Assembly: GCA_965208965.1 (NCBI GenBank)
Contig: OZ242384.1
Location: forward strand, 5,022,001-5,086,000
From: Bin5 sp965208965
GTDB lineage: Bacteria; Chloroflexota; Anaerolineae; Caldilineales; Caldilineaceae
Direction of reading: 5' to 3'
DNA: 64,000 nt
The translations under genes and the position numbers were made by a program. The notes beneath the pieces are model-generated. The model was not told the DNA's origin, did no database searches, and saw only the letters and a list, made by a program, of their open reading frames with translations. Positions 1 through 10,859 of this stretch are shown piece after piece (position 1 is the stretch's first letter; every line of letters begins with the position of its first letter).

Positions 1-29
1 GACAGCTGGCGGCTTCGAGACTGAGACGG

Positions 30-983
30 TTACGGTTGCGCGCCTATTTGCGTAACCAGGATCCCAGCAGCGCCGCCTGCCAGAAGCGCTTCCTGAACAG
101 TCTCAATCTTTTTCCTCTCCACAAAGGCAATCAGGTTGCCGCCGCGGCCTGCGCCGCTGAGCTTGGCGCCGGCCGCCCCTGCCTCTTCCGCGATCGCGAT
201 CAGCCGATCAAGTTCCCCAGAGCTAACGTCCAGCTTTCGAAGGAGACGATGATTCTCCTGCATTAGTGGTCCCAGCGCGTCGACATTGCCCGATTCGATG
301 GCCTGCCGCGCGGTTTCGGCTATTTTGCCTATGCCGTCGAAAATCGCTTCGTAACGCTCCTTGTCCCGTTCCCAGGCGCGGCGTACGTCAGATACAACTG
401 CGGCGGTCGAACTGGCGATTCCGGTGTCGGCGATGACCAGGTGAAATGGGCGGGCGATCTCGAATCGCTGCGGAGGACGACCCCGCACAAACCGGACGGG
501 CTGCCGGTATACGACGACGGTATTGTCGATGCCGCTTGGGTTGGCATGGTGCAGTTTCTCAACGGCGTAGACGATCCGGTTGACGGTCCCGGCATCTGGC
601 TGGCGGTGGGCGGGAAGCTTGCAGTGGGTGAAGACGGCTTTCACGAGGGCGGCACTAACGGCTGCGCCACTGCCCATCCCGCCGGCAATGGGAATGTCGC
701 TGCGTACTGTGATCCGCCAATCCAGTTCTTCTGAGATACCGGCCTCTTCGATTGCCAGGCGGACGGCGAGAGCCAGAGGGTCTTCTTGTGGCGTTGCAAG
801 CTGAACGAGGGCGCCGATGTCGGGCGCTGCGATCGTGCAGCCCGATCCAGCGGGCGCGTCCGTGATTGTGGCGGTTGCTTTCACTTTCGCCACGGGAACG
901 GCGATGGCCGCCCTTCCGTAGACGACGGCGTGTTCGCCGAAGAGAATGGCCTTTCCCGGGGCGCTTGCCGTGGAAGTTGTCAT
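30..983 (-). CDS. mvk: Mevalonate kinase (GHMP kinase family)
   Basis: Predicted 317-aa cytoplasmic kinase that phosphorylates mevalonate with ATP, an early step of the mevalonate route to isopentenyl diphosphate. Seen: an N-terminal SAPGKAILFGEHAVVYG segment, the glycine/serine-rich ATP loop PIAGGMGSGAAVSAAL, NPSGIDNTVV after the catalytic helix, and the C-terminal GHMP motif KLSGAGRGGN. The ATG at 983 is chosen because it begins just upstream of the SAPGK motif and lies 4 nt after the stop of the upstream gene; a longer reading would run back into that gene. It is probably co-transcribed with the phosphodiesterase before it. No other mevalonate-pathway gene is in the window. A related GHMP kinase (for example phosphomevalonate kinase) is possible, but the motifs favour mevalonate kinase. 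Confidence 0.9.
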   Translation of the reverse strand: MTTSTASAPGKAILFGEHAVVYGRAAIAVPVAKVKATATITDAPAGSGCTIAAPDIGALVQLATPQEDPLALAVRLAIEEAGISEELDWRITVRSDIPIAGGMGSGAAVSAALVKAVFTHCKLPAHRQPDAGTVNRIVYAVEKLHHANPSGIDNTVVVYRQPVRFVRGRPPQRFEIARPFHLVIADTGIASSTAAVVSDVRRAWERDKERYEAIFDGIGKIAETARQAIESGNVDALGPLMQENHRLLRKLDVSSGELDRLIAIAEEAGAAGAKLSGAGRGGNLIAFVERKKIETVQEALLAGGAAGILVTQIGAQP

Positions 984-987
984 GCGG

Positions 988-1821
988 TCAGGCGGCGGGA
1001 GGGAGCTGCGCTGTTCCGGCCGGCGACAGCTCACGGCGGACCACGTCGGGCAGATCCGTGATGATTGCGTCCACCCCCAGGCCGGCCAGCCTCCGAGCCT
1101 CTGCCGCGTTATTGACGGTCCAGGCGTTTACGAGCTGGCCATTACTGCGGGCATTTGCGACCAATTGGGCGTCGATTGAGGCGAAGTGAGGATGGAGGGC
1201 ATTCGGTGCGATTCCCCGGCCAAGCATTGGTCGCGCAAGATGGAGAATGAGATGTCTGAGCGGGAGGTTGCGGACTTTCTGCATCAGACTTCCCGTTTCC
1301 CCGCCTTGGCGCGGCGGCTTGCTGAAGTAAAGCAGTCCGAGGGCTATTGAGGGATCCAGCTGCCGCATTTTGCGGAGAGACATGGGATTGAAGCTGGAGA
1401 CGATAACCTGCTCTTTGAGCCCTCGCCGTTTAATCAAGCGAGCCAAGGGTTCTGCTTCGCGGCCTCCGTTCCAGTCCATGTTCTTGATCTCTACATTGAC
1501 AATGCAGCGATCTTCCACCAGATCGAAAACCTGCTCCAAGGTAGGAATCGGTGTGCACGAAAACGCATCGTCAAAGCGGATTCCGGCATCGACTGAGGCA
1601 AGCTGGGCCAGCGTGTGTGTGCGAAGGGGGCCGGCGCCGGTGGTTGTGCGTTCGAGCCTGAAGTCGTGCAGGACGACCAGTGCGCCGTCGGCAGTGGCCT
1701 GCACATCGAGTTCGATGCCGTCGACGCCCAACTCAAGCGCCTTTTCAAACGCTGGAAGTGTATTCTCCGGCGCGACGGCATTGGCGCCGCGGTGGGCGAA
1801 GATCTGCGGCAGTTTTGTCAC
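988..1821 (-). CDS. Glycerophosphodiester phosphodiesterase
   Basis: A 277-aa GDPD-family enzyme expected to hydrolyse glycerophosphodiesters to sn-glycerol-3-phosphate and an alcohol. Diagnostic motifs are visible: FAHRGANAVAPENT near residues 8-21 (catalytic His and Arg), GIELDVQATADG with the metal-binding Glu and Asp, VLHDF with the second catalytic His, and VEIKN. It has no signal peptide, so it is likely cytoplasmic (UgpQ-like rather than secreted GlpQ). Length is normal for a bacterial UgpQ. It ends 4 nt before mevalonate kinase, so the two probably share a transcript. Confidence 0.9.
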   Translation of the reverse strand: MTKLPQIFAHRGANAVAPENTLPAFEKALELGVDGIELDVQATADGALVVLHDFRLERTTTGAGPLRTHTLAQLASVDAGIRFDDAFSCTPIPTLEQVFDLVEDRCIVNVEIKNMDWNGGREAEPLARLIKRRGLKEQVIVSSFNPMSLRKMRQLDPSIALGLLYFSKPPRQGGETGSLMQKVRNLPLRHLILHLARPMLGRGIAPNALHPHFASIDAQLVANARSNGQLVNAWTVNNAAEARRLAGLGVDAIITDLPDVVRRELSPAGTAQLPPAA

Positions 1822-1977
1822 GACTCTCCAGTGGCGGGACTGGCTTCCCAGACGGACAGTGCGTCGGTTTGCAGGCTTCTACGCGTTCAGTGCTGCGAGC
1901 GGTGCTGCGATACCTGTTCGCTTGCCCGCTGACCGGCAGCAGCTCCCCCTCTGCTGCGAAGGGGTTCGCGGCAGGGC

Positions 1978-2241
1978 TCAACCCTGCAAAATGAACATCC
2001 ACTCCTCCAGCCCGTCGTCATTGGGTTCGTGCTCGACGTGGCAGATGCGAAAGTTGTGGCGTTCGATTATCGTCAGAATATCGATCAGTGACCGGCGCTC
2101 GGCTTTGGCAGGGTGATACTCGAGTTCGCCGATTGAGACTTTGACATCCTCTTTGATAAGGCTGTCGCCGAGAACTTCGATTCGCCAGGTTTTGCCGGTG
2201 GATGACTGTCGCGCCTTGGTCTGCAGGATAATTGTGTGCAT
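1978..2241 (-). CDS. Small hypothetical protein
   Basis: An 87-aa reading frame whose family I do not recognise. It starts MHTIILQTKARQ and ends EEWMFILQG. It is rich in charged residues and alternates likely beta strands (TWRIEVLGD, DVKVSIGELEY) with one helix (LIDILTIIERHNF), which suggests a compact alpha/beta domain. It has no signal peptide or membrane segment. It stands alone between two unrelated genes on the same strand, with about 150 nt on each side. An ATG preceded by a purine-rich stretch (AAGAGGAAAA) supports translation. Confidence 0.55.
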   Translation of the reverse strand: MHTIILQTKARQSSTGKTWRIEVLGDSLIKEDVKVSIGELEYHPAKAERRSLIDILTIIERHNFRICHVEHEPNDDGLEEWMFILQG

Positions 2242-2409
2242 TTTTCCTCTTGCTGTACGAGTGACCTGTTGAGGGCAACTGGCTCCCCAGATCGTTTATT
2301 CGGCGGTGGTTCGCAATTGGATTCGGGTCAAGCGGTAAGCGGACTTGACCTCCATTGAGGCGGACCTCAATAGATCCACAGTTTGCCAGTCTACCGAATT
2401 TGGCACGTT

Positions 2410-3492
2410 TCAGCGAATTCCCAGGCGTCGCCTGACCGCTGAAACTACCTTTTCCGCGGCTTGCGGGTTGCCTTCGACAGCGCCAAATGGATCGCTGGGG
2501 CCAGCCGGACTGCGACTGAGTACGCGCAGCGTCGAGAGTATGCAATGGGGCAAGGCATCCAGATCGTAACCGCCCTCCAGCGTGCAGATCAGCCTGCCTC
2601 CACAGAGCGCTTCTGCAAGGGCCATCAACTCCGCCACCATCGACGCGTAGCCGTCAACGCTCACTCGATGGCCGCTGAGCGGGTCCATCCAGTGGCCGTC
2701 GAAGCCGGCGGAAAGGAAGACGACGTCCGGCCTGAATTCTTGTGCGAGCGGTGACACCAGCTGTTGGAGAGTTGAAAGATAGCCGGCATCGCCGACCCCT
2801 GAAGGAAAAGGCACGTTTACGTTGAAGCCTTCACCGGGGCCGTACCCGACGTCGTCGATGCTGCCGCTGAAGGGGTAGTGCGGGTACTGGTGGATGCTGA
2901 TAAATAGAACGGTTGGATCGTCGAAGAACATCTCCTCGGTGCCGTTGCCGTGATGTACGTCGAAGTCGACGATCAGGACTCGTTCGGCGCTGTGCTTCTG
3001 CTGCGCATGACGTGCGGCGACGGCGACATTGCCGAACAGGCAGAAGCCTTTGGCGCCGCGGGGCCGGGCATGGTGGCCCGGCGGCCGCACCATGGCGAAG
3101 CCGTTGGCGGCTGCCCCTGTCATCACGGCGTCGGTAAGTTGCAACAGGCCACCCACGGAGCGAAGGGCTGCTTCCCAACTTGCGCGGAGAACGTACGTAT
3201 CCGGGTCGAGCCACAGCGCTGTCTGATCCCAACTCTGAGCTACGTCAGTTCCCGCAGAGCCAGGCTCGCCGATGTCCTGACAGATTGTCTGCAACTGTTC
3301 GACGTAGGCAGCATTGTGGACGGACAGGATTGGGTCTAGAGGGGCGGTTGAATGGGGCAGGCGGGTCAAGGTATCGAGGATGCCGTCGGCTTCCAACAGC
3401 GCCAGGGTGCTCTGCATGCGTTCCAGGCATTCCGGATGACCTGGGAAGCTATGATTTCGTTCAAAGGGGTCGTAGACGAAAGCGGTCGTCAT
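2410..3492 (-). CDS. Histone deacetylase-family zinc amidohydrolase
   Basis: A 360-aa arginase/deacetylase-fold enzyme, expected to remove acyl groups from lysine-like amines with a catalytic metal. Motifs in order: HPECLERM near the N-terminus, RPPGHHA (tandem catalytic His), DFDVHHGNGT (metal Asp and His), HQYPHYPFSG, SAGFDGHWMDPL (second metal Asp) and the C-terminal LEGGYDL. All catalytic positions appear intact. Bacterial relatives include acetoin-utilisation protein AcuC, acetylpolyamine amidohydrolases and class II-like deacetylases. The substrate cannot be told from sequence, and the neighbours give no clue. Confidence 0.88.
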   Translation of the reverse strand: MTTAFVYDPFERNHSFPGHPECLERMQSTLALLEADGILDTLTRLPHSTAPLDPILSVHNAAYVEQLQTICQDIGEPGSAGTDVAQSWDQTALWLDPDTYVLRASWEAALRSVGGLLQLTDAVMTGAAANGFAMVRPPGHHARPRGAKGFCLFGNVAVAARHAQQKHSAERVLIVDFDVHHGNGTEEMFFDDPTVLFISIHQYPHYPFSGSIDDVGYGPGEGFNVNVPFPSGVGDAGYLSTLQQLVSPLAQEFRPDVVFLSAGFDGHWMDPLSGHRVSVDGYASMVAELMALAEALCGGRLICTLEGGYDLDALPHCILSTLRVLSRSPAGPSDPFGAVEGNPQAAEKVVSAVRRRLGIR

Positions 3493-3596
3493 GCTGTTAA
3501 TCTTTGATCAGTGAAGAAGACCGGCGGTCGCCGGCGCACTCTTCCTTTCCCGGCGTTCATTCCCTTTGCAAAGCTCAGATCGAATCGCCTGTCAGA

Positions 3597-5255
3597 CTAG
3601 TGTTCGGAAAGGAAGGTGGGAATAAACAGTTCGCTTCCCAGGCGGAAGCGCAGGTCAAAGCTGTGTTCATCCGAGCCGTACGCATGGACCTGATTCTGAA
3701 CTGCGACTGGGCCGGCGAAGGTGACCGGGCGGGTCGAGTGCAGCGTTTCGCCGTCCCAGAGGAGGCTGACTGTGTCGTCCTCCCCCTGTGCCCTGAAAGG
3801 GAGTTGGATAAGCGCCCACCAGTCCCAGTGGGAAGGCCACGCCCGGTGAATGGTCAGCTCGCCTTCCTCCGTTGTGATGCCGATTAGGTTCCAGATGGAT
3901 GAATCGGCGGTCGAGGGCAGCTTGGAAACTGACGCCTGCACATTGTTGCCTGACTGTGCAGCCGCGCCGGCCCACCTGGCGGCGTCTTCGGTCTGATTCA
4001 GCTGGCTGGCCAGGGCAGAGGCAGCGGTCAGCGCGCGGCAGGCTGCATCCGTTGCGCATGTGGCCGAATTCTCAGGGGCGGTTGAGCCTGTAGGTGCCTG
4101 GGAAAATGCACACAGTTCGTTGGCGGTGGACGTCAGCGCTTGCTGGTGCGTAGCCAGCCATTCCCGATCGGGGAGGCGCTGCAGGTGCGTGTGAAGGGTC
4201 TCCAGGTAGGCAGCCGCGGCGAAGGGGATGCCGTCTGCCGGCGCGTCGACCGGCCCGCGTGGGAGAACAGGCAGCTGACGGGGGAGTGTGCCGCCGGTAC
4301 GTTCCGCGACCCGGCGCAGAGTGTCCAGCATGGCGCGGCTGTGAACTGGCGCGAAAGTGTCTAACAGATCGACCAGGCCGGGAACGGCTTCAATCGAGCG
4401 GTCGGCGGGCGCGTAGCCGGAGCGGAAACGGGCCAGTCTCTGCACAGCGCCAATCTTGGTTTGCTGAACAGTTTGGTTGGCGGCGGCGTCCGGGGACCAC
4501 AGCCTGCCGCGGTGCGTGATGTCGTGCCAGCTGTTTCGGCTGCGCTTGAAGGCGCGTGAAATGTCCCGCTGGACGAGGAACCCGTTCCAGGCTACCTGTT
4601 CGCCGACGTCGCTCAACGCCAGGATCAGGGGTAGATCTACCTGGCCGGCCACGAGCACATGATAGACCAGGTGCGCCTGCGATTCGGTGGGAAACTCGAC
4701 CAGGTCCGGGCGGCCTTCTGCAGCGCCGAAGACGCGCGTGCTCTCGGCGTTTCGCTGGCCGTGAGCCCCTTTGGCTTCGCCGGGGTCTTTCTGCGCGACC
4801 AAGAGCCCGTCGACCATGCGCTGTTCGAGGGGTTCGCCCCAGTCGATTTCGACGCGAATCTGGATCAGGCGATCCCCTTCGGCCTGGGCCTCCATCATCC
4901 ACAACAGAGAGCGATCGTAGTAGCTGTCGAGCGGTGCGAAAATGCGTTTGCTGACAATCACGCCTTCGACGCCGTAGATCGTCTCCTGGTAGCCGGGATA
5001 GAGTTGAACGGCGAGAGGCAGTACATCATCCAGCTGCTCGCTGCTGATTCCGCTGGAAGTGTAGATCGGCGCGTCAATGCGGATGCGAATGGAACGGGCA
5101 TAGGCGCGCCTGTGCCAGTGCCAGCACAGATCGTATAGATCACTGTCCCTGTCGGCGACAAAGTGGAGTTCGCCGTTGGTGTGAGGATACCTGACCTCGC
5201 CGTCTATGTCGTCGTACTCTTCAAGTTGCGGCTGGTCCAGCGCGGGATCTGTCAT
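3597..5255 (-). CDS. Hypothetical protein, possibly glycosidase-like fold
   Basis: A 552-aa soluble protein I cannot assign. There is no signal peptide and no membrane segment. The first ~250 residues are rich in predicted strands with many aromatic and acidic residues (LYDLCWHWHRRAY, DWGEPLEQRMVDG). The middle (~300-440) is helical and alanine-rich (CRALTAASALASQLNQ). The end is again strand-rich with tryptophans (HRAWPSHWDWWALIQL). A beta domain, helical middle and beta tail resembles the layout of glycoside-hydrolase-like proteins, but I see no catalytic motif, so this is only a hint. It is on the same strand as the ABC importer but separated by about 90 nt. Confidence 0.6.
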   Translation of the reverse strand: MTDPALDQPQLEEYDDIDGEVRYPHTNGELHFVADRDSDLYDLCWHWHRRAYARSIRIRIDAPIYTSSGISSEQLDDVLPLAVQLYPGYQETIYGVEGVIVSKRIFAPLDSYYDRSLLWMMEAQAEGDRLIQIRVEIDWGEPLEQRMVDGLLVAQKDPGEAKGAHGQRNAESTRVFGAAEGRPDLVEFPTESQAHLVYHVLVAGQVDLPLILALSDVGEQVAWNGFLVQRDISRAFKRSRNSWHDITHRGRLWSPDAAANQTVQQTKIGAVQRLARFRSGYAPADRSIEAVPGLVDLLDTFAPVHSRAMLDTLRRVAERTGGTLPRQLPVLPRGPVDAPADGIPFAAAAYLETLHTHLQRLPDREWLATHQQALTSTANELCAFSQAPTGSTAPENSATCATDAACRALTAASALASQLNQTEDAARWAGAAAQSGNNVQASVSKLPSTADSSIWNLIGITTEEGELTIHRAWPSHWDWWALIQLPFRAQGEDDTVSLLWDGETLHSTRPVTFAGPVAVQNQVHAYGSDEHSFDLRFRLGSELFIPTFLSEH

Positions 5256-5348
5256 TCGGTCCTTCTGCTCTTTTCCTTGCTTCGCGCAGTTGCGGTCACC
5301 GACTTCTGCTCCGCGGTCGAGGCGCTGACTGAAGCGCGTAGACGGTGA

Positions 5349-6916
<1,568 letters not shown>

Positions 6917-6920
<4 letters not shown>

Positions 6921-7984
6921 GCGCTGCCCTCCGTTTCGTAGACTTTGCCCTCGGCGGCCGGGGGCCGCACGCGACCGACGAGGCCGGAAACGGCGACGAT
7001 GGTGACAACGTAGGGCAGCATCGAAATGAACTGGCGGGGTACTTGGGTGACGCCGGCGAGCAGCAGTTCGTTCTGGAGGGCCTGGGTGTAGCCAAACAGG
7101 GTCGCCGCGCCGAGCGCGCCGATAGGGTTCCAATTGCCAAAGATCATTGCGGCCAGAGAAATGAAGCCGCGTCCTGCGGTCATGCCCTCCTGGAACTGAC
7201 CGACTGCTTCCAGAACCAGGAACGCGCCGGCCAGCCCGGCCAGCATGCCTCCCAGCGACGTGTTTACGTAGCGGTAGCGGTTGACATTGATGCCGACGGT
7301 GTCGGCGGCGCGGGGATGTTCGCCGACGGCGCGCGTCCGCAGCCCCCAGCGTGTATAGAAGAGACCGAGGTGCACGACCGCGACCATGATCAGGGCAAGG
7401 TAGGTGATGGGAGGATTGTCGAAAAGTACCGGTCCAATCACGGGAATCTGGGCCAGTCCGGGTATAGGAATCGAGGAAAACTTATCTTCGGCGATCGCGT
7501 CCCGGTTGTAGAGATAGGAGGAGGTCCCCAATGCCAGAATGATTATGACGGTGCCGGAGATGATCTGGTCCATGCGAAATCGGATTGAGAAGAGCGCGTG
7601 GACAGCTCCCATGAGGCCTCCGACTGCCACGGCGGCGGCGACGCTGAAGATGAGACTGGCGGCCAGCGGCCAGTGATTGGTGCTTGTCTTGGCGACGAAA
7701 CCGGCGAAGGCGCCGGCCAGCATCATGCCCTCGATGCCAATGTTGATGATGCCGGATCGTTCGCACAGGATACCGCTGAGCGCGCCCAGCACAAGCGGCA
7801 CAGTCCACCGCAGTGTAAAGTTGAGCGCGCTGATACCGAACAGAACTCGCAGCCAAGTCTGCTCTTTCAGCGGCGTCACATTCACAAGGATCGCCATGAC
7901 GACCAGCGCCAGCGCCACGATCATGGTATTGCCGTAGCGTCTGCGCAGGTGATTGAATGCCGAAACGGGCGCGTTCTTGCTCAC
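6917..7984 (-). CDS. ABC transporter permease, nucleoside importer subunit
   Basis: A 355-aa polytopic membrane protein of the BPD_transp_2 (LivH/RbsC/YufQ) family. Several hydrophobic helices are visible, with the family signature LCERSGIINIGIEGMMLAGA near residue 95 and RTRAVGEHPRAADTVGINV in the cytoplasmic loop that contacts the ATPase. It starts with GTG at 7984, overlapping the preceding permease stop by GTGA, and its own stop overlaps the ATPase start, so translation is probably coupled through all three genes. With its partner it should form the channel of the BMP-dependent importer. Confidence 0.92.
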
Positions 7985-9117
7985 GCGCCACCCCAGCTTG
8001 TACTGACCGCCGAGCCCGCGTCCTGATCCGTCTGCTGGCGCAGTCGGAAGATCAGGCGGATGATCAGAGGCGCGGCGACAAAGGCGAGCACGAGCGCCTG
8101 AATGATCTGAATAATGTCGGCGGGGACGCCGGACTCGAACTGCATTGTAGCTGCGCCGCCGTCCAGGGCGCCGAACATGAACGCGGCCAGAAGCACGCCG
8201 ATGGGGTGGGTCTGCCCGAGGAGGGCCACGGTAATGCCGTCAAAGCCGACGGCTCCGCCGAACTCCGGCGCGAACTTGTGGTTCAGACCCAGGGTTTCGA
8301 TTGCGCCCGCAAGACCGGCCAGACCGCCGGCCAGCGCCATCGTCAGGATGATGGTGAAGTTGACGCGAATGCCGGCATAGCGCGCCGCCCGCATATTGTG
8401 GCCGACGGTCCGCATTTCAAATCCGAGGGGCGTTTTGAAGATCAGCCACCAGACGAGTATTGCGGCGGCCAGGGCGAGGAATACGCCGTAGTGGACGCGG
8501 TATGGGGGCCCGAACAGCCAGGGAATCTGTGCGGAGTGCAGTACGTCGGGCGTCTCGGAGATGGCCCCGGCGGTGCGGTCCCAAAGAGGGCCGGGGGTCT
8601 GGCCCTGGGTGCCGCCGGCGTAGACTGTCCAGCCGCCGAAGAGGGAGGCGACGTAGTTGAGCATGATGGTGACGATAACTTCGTGGGCCCCGGTATAGAC
8701 TTTGAGGATGCCGGGAATCGCGCCCCAGAGCAGGCCCCCGGCGATGCCGGCGATGAGTGCCAAGGGTAGATGAACGTAGACAGGCAGTCCCTCGAAGTTG
8801 ATGCCAACGGCGACGGCGAAGACGGAACCCATTACGAACTGACCTGAGGCGCCGATGTTGAAGAGGCTGACCTTGAAGGCGAGAGCAACGGAGAGTCCCG
8901 TCAGGACGAAGGGGATCGTTTTGCGAACTGTCCTGGCCCAACCCTTGCCGTCGCCGAATGCGCCCTTGAACAGCCCGCTATAGGCAGCCATGGGGTCGTC
9001 GCCGGACAAAATCATGATTACGGCGCCGGCGAGTAGGGCAGCCAAAAGAGCGAGCGAAGGAATGAGAAGCGCGCGCAGAGTTCGAGTTAAACCAGCTGTC
9101 GAAGTGGCGGTCGCCAC
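7981..9117 (-). CDS. ABC transporter permease, nucleoside importer subunit
   Basis: A 378-aa permease of the YufP/NupP type. It begins with a charged tail and a long hydrophobic helix (ALLIPSLALLAALLAGAVIM), followed by TGLSVALAFKVSLFNIGASGQ, the conserved loop of this family. A further signature, EMRTVGHNMRAARYAGI, lies near residue 260. It is the first of the three overlapping genes and is separated from the lipoprotein gene by 234 nt containing a strong stem-loop. Nucleosides are the best-known substrates of BMP/YufNOPQ-type systems; other purine-like ligands are possible. Confidence 0.92.
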   Translation of the reverse strand: MATATSTAGLTRTLRALLIPSLALLAALLAGAVIMILSGDDPMAAYSGLFKGAFGDGKGWARTVRKTIPFVLTGLSVALAFKVSLFNIGASGQFVMGSVFAVAVGINFEGLPVYVHLPLALIAGIAGGLLWGAIPGILKVYTGAHEVIVTIMLNYVASLFGGWTVYAGGTQGQTPGPLWDRTAGAISETPDVLHSAQIPWLFGPPYRVHYGVFLALAAAILVWWLIFKTPLGFEMRTVGHNMRAARYAGIRVNFTIILTMALAGGLAGLAGAIETLGLNHKFAPEFGGAVGFDGITVALLGQTHPIGVLLAAFMFGALDGGAATMQFESGVPADIIQIIQALVLAFVAAPLIIRLIFRLRQQTDQDAGSAVSTSWGGA

Positions 9118-9244
9118 AACTGGCCTCCGTCTGAAGGCGTACTTTCCGGGCAGGGGATTCCAGAATTCATATGGCTTACTGCGGAGGCGGGAATGCAGAT
9201 CTGGGGAGGGTAGAGGTCCCGCCGCCGACGTTTCAATATTGGAA

Positions 9245-9274
9245 GCGGGAGGCCCCGCCGTAGATGCCTCCCGC
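9245..9274 (-). other. Intergenic stem-loop between lipoprotein and permease genes
   Basis: Perfect 9-bp arms (GCGGGAGGC and GCCTCCCGC) around a 12-nt loop, lying between the BMP lipoprotein stop (9352) and the permease start (9117). No T-run follows on the minus strand, so it is not a classic terminator. In binding-protein operons such hairpins often stabilise the upstream mRNA, so that the lipoprotein is made in excess over the membrane parts. That role is inferred here. Confidence 0.5.
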
Positions 9275-9351
9275 TCCGGTTGGATTCTCGTCGATTCCGT
9301 CGCGAAAGCGTTCGACGAAGACCCAAATTACCTATTCACGTGCCGGTGGTA

Positions 9352-10425
9352 TCAGTTCCCGTATCCGGTGTCGATTGAGCCATCGATCAGGCCGGCCTTT
9401 GTCTCTTCGAGCAGGTCCTTCAGCTCTTGCGGGATCATGTCGTCAAAGTCGTGGAAGGGAGCCAGGTCAGCGTCGCCGAAGTAGTTCCCACCGGGGAATT
9501 CACCTTCGCTGGCCATGGTGACCAGTTCGACGACACCCGGAGTGATTAGCTTCATAGCGCTGGAGACGAGGCACGGCTGGGCGGCAGGCACTGTATTCCA
9601 CTGGTCTGTGTCGACACCGATGCAGAAGACGGCCTCGCCTGCGCCGTCAGCGGTGGCCACTTCCTGCAACGCGCCGTTACCGGTGATTCCGCCAGCGCCG
9701 AAAATTACATCCGCGCCCTGGTCCAAGGCCTGTTTGGCCGTGGCGGCGCCCCATTCGGGATCTACAAAGGCCTGGGAGATTTCGCCGGGATGATAGGTGG
9801 AGATGACGTTGATGTCCGCGTTCACCGACTTGGCGCCGGCGATGTAGCCTTCGTTGAAGGCCACGACGGGGGGAACGAGGTCGGTGCCGAGAACTGCTGC
9901 AATGGTTCCGGTCTTGGACAGGCTGCCGGCCAGGACGCCGGCCAGGTAGCCGGAGTGGTCCTCATTGAAGATCAGGCCGGCCAGATTGGGCATGGCTGCG
10001 CCTTGGAACTGGTCGACGCCGATGAAGAACACGTCGGGGTTTTCCTGGGCTGCGGCGGTCGTTGCGTCGCCCAGCGCGAATCCGACGCTGACGATGACAT
10101 TATAGCCGGCGTCGATAAACTGCTGCATATTATCGGCGTAGTCCTTGGCATCTTGCGTTTCAATGTACTTGATGTCATCTTCGGCCAAACCAAGCGCCTC
10201 GGCGGCTGCGACAACGCCTTCCCAGGCGGACTGGTTGAAGCTGCGGTCGTTCACGCGCCCGACGTCGGTTACCAGGCCAACCTTGAACTCACCCGCCATG
10301 CCATCGGCGGTATCGGCGGCGCCGGAACCCGAATCGGCCGCGGGCATTGGCGCCGGACAGGCAGCGAGCAGCAGCGCAAGCGCTGTCAATAGAACGAGTA
10401 ACTTCACAAGGCGGGATGCTTTCAT
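9352..10425 (-). CDS. BMP-family substrate-binding lipoprotein
   Basis: A 357-aa lipoprotein that should capture the importer's ligand outside the membrane. The signal peptide ends in the lipobox LLAAC with Cys23. The mature protein starts with a flexible Ser/Gly/Ala linker, then shows BMP family features: KVGLVTDVGRVNDRSFNQSAWEG, VSVGFALGDATTAAA, HSGYLAGVLAGSLSK and GADVIFGAGGITGNG. The ATG at 10425 is preceded at 8 nt by AAAGGAGA, which fixes the start against a longer reading from 10464. It is first in the operon, followed by the two permeases and the ATPase. Purine or other nucleosides are the likely ligand. Confidence 0.93.
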   Translation of the reverse strand: MKASRLVKLLVLLTALALLLAACPAPMPAADSGSGAADTADGMAGEFKVGLVTDVGRVNDRSFNQSAWEGVVAAAEALGLAEDDIKYIETQDAKDYADNMQQFIDAGYNVIVSVGFALGDATTAAAQENPDVFFIGVDQFQGAAMPNLAGLIFNEDHSGYLAGVLAGSLSKTGTIAAVLGTDLVPPVVAFNEGYIAGAKSVNADINVISTYHPGEISQAFVDPEWGAATAKQALDQGADVIFGAGGITGNGALQEVATADGAGEAVFCIGVDTDQWNTVPAAQPCLVSSAMKLITPGVVELVTMASEGEFPGGNYFGDADLAPFHDFDDMIPQELKDLLEETKAGLIDGSIDTGYGN

Positions 10426-10445
10426 TCGGATTCTCCTTTGCTTAC

Positions 10446-10461
10446 GTGAGAAATATCTCAC
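10446..10461. promoter_or_regulatory. Small inverted repeat in the BMP operon leader
   Basis: GTGAGA-AATA-TCTCAC, a perfect 6-bp inverted repeat about 20 nt upstream of the lipoprotein start codon and next to its ribosome binding site. It could be an operator or a small leader hairpin affecting translation. Function is inferred only. Confidence 0.35.
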
Positions 10462-10538
10462 CAAAATGCCTGGGCCGACTGGAAGGGCTTTGCCAAGTAG
10501 GCAGGTCGACCCGAATGTCTATTCAGAGAAGAGAGCGC

Positions 10539-10566
10539 TTACTACCTGAAGACGCAGGAATGTCAA
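10539..10566 (-). promoter_or_regulatory. Candidate promoter for the BMP importer operon
   Basis: On the minus strand a perfect -35 box TTGACA (10566-10561) is followed after 16 nt by TAGTAA (10544-10539), a weak -10. This would start transcription about 100 nt upstream of the lipoprotein ATG. It is the best match in the 545-nt gap between this gene and rsfS. Confidence 0.45.
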
Positions 10567-10649
10567 GCGAACTACCTGGGTGCGCCCTCAGACAACTCTG
10601 CCCCATTATATGCGGTTGGCGGTGCGTAAGCAAGGAAGAGAAGTGGGGC

Positions 10650-10673
10650 GTGCATCCCGGATTTGGGGTGGGC
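10650..10673 (+). repeat. Dispersed 24-28 nt repeat, copy A
   Basis: GTGCATCCCGGATTTGGGGT followed by GGGC. It is one of six related copies in this window, all between genes, with consensus GTGCAtcCCAAATTTGGGGC then gaac. Function unknown. Confidence 0.55.
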
Positions 10674-10743
10674 ACGACAGGGGCCAGTGTTCACCGCAAC
10701 GGCATCGGTTTGAGGCGGCGCTTGCGCTGCCGGAGGTCAACGA

Positions 10744-10769
10744 AAGTTCGCCCTAACATTGGGATGCAC
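10744..10769 (-). repeat. Dispersed 24-28 nt repeat, copy B
   Basis: Minus strand reads GTGCATCCCAATGTTAGGGC then GAACTT. It shares an extended 3' part (GGCGAACTTTC) with copy D at 33589. Lies about 80 nt from copy A, in the opposite orientation. Confidence 0.55.
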
Positions 10770-10859
10770 ACCGGAGCCGAAGGGTTCAGTTCGAATTAGG
10801 GTTCTCCAGAGTATAGCGGGCTGTGGGTCCCGGCATAACTCCCCATAGGTAGCCTGAAT

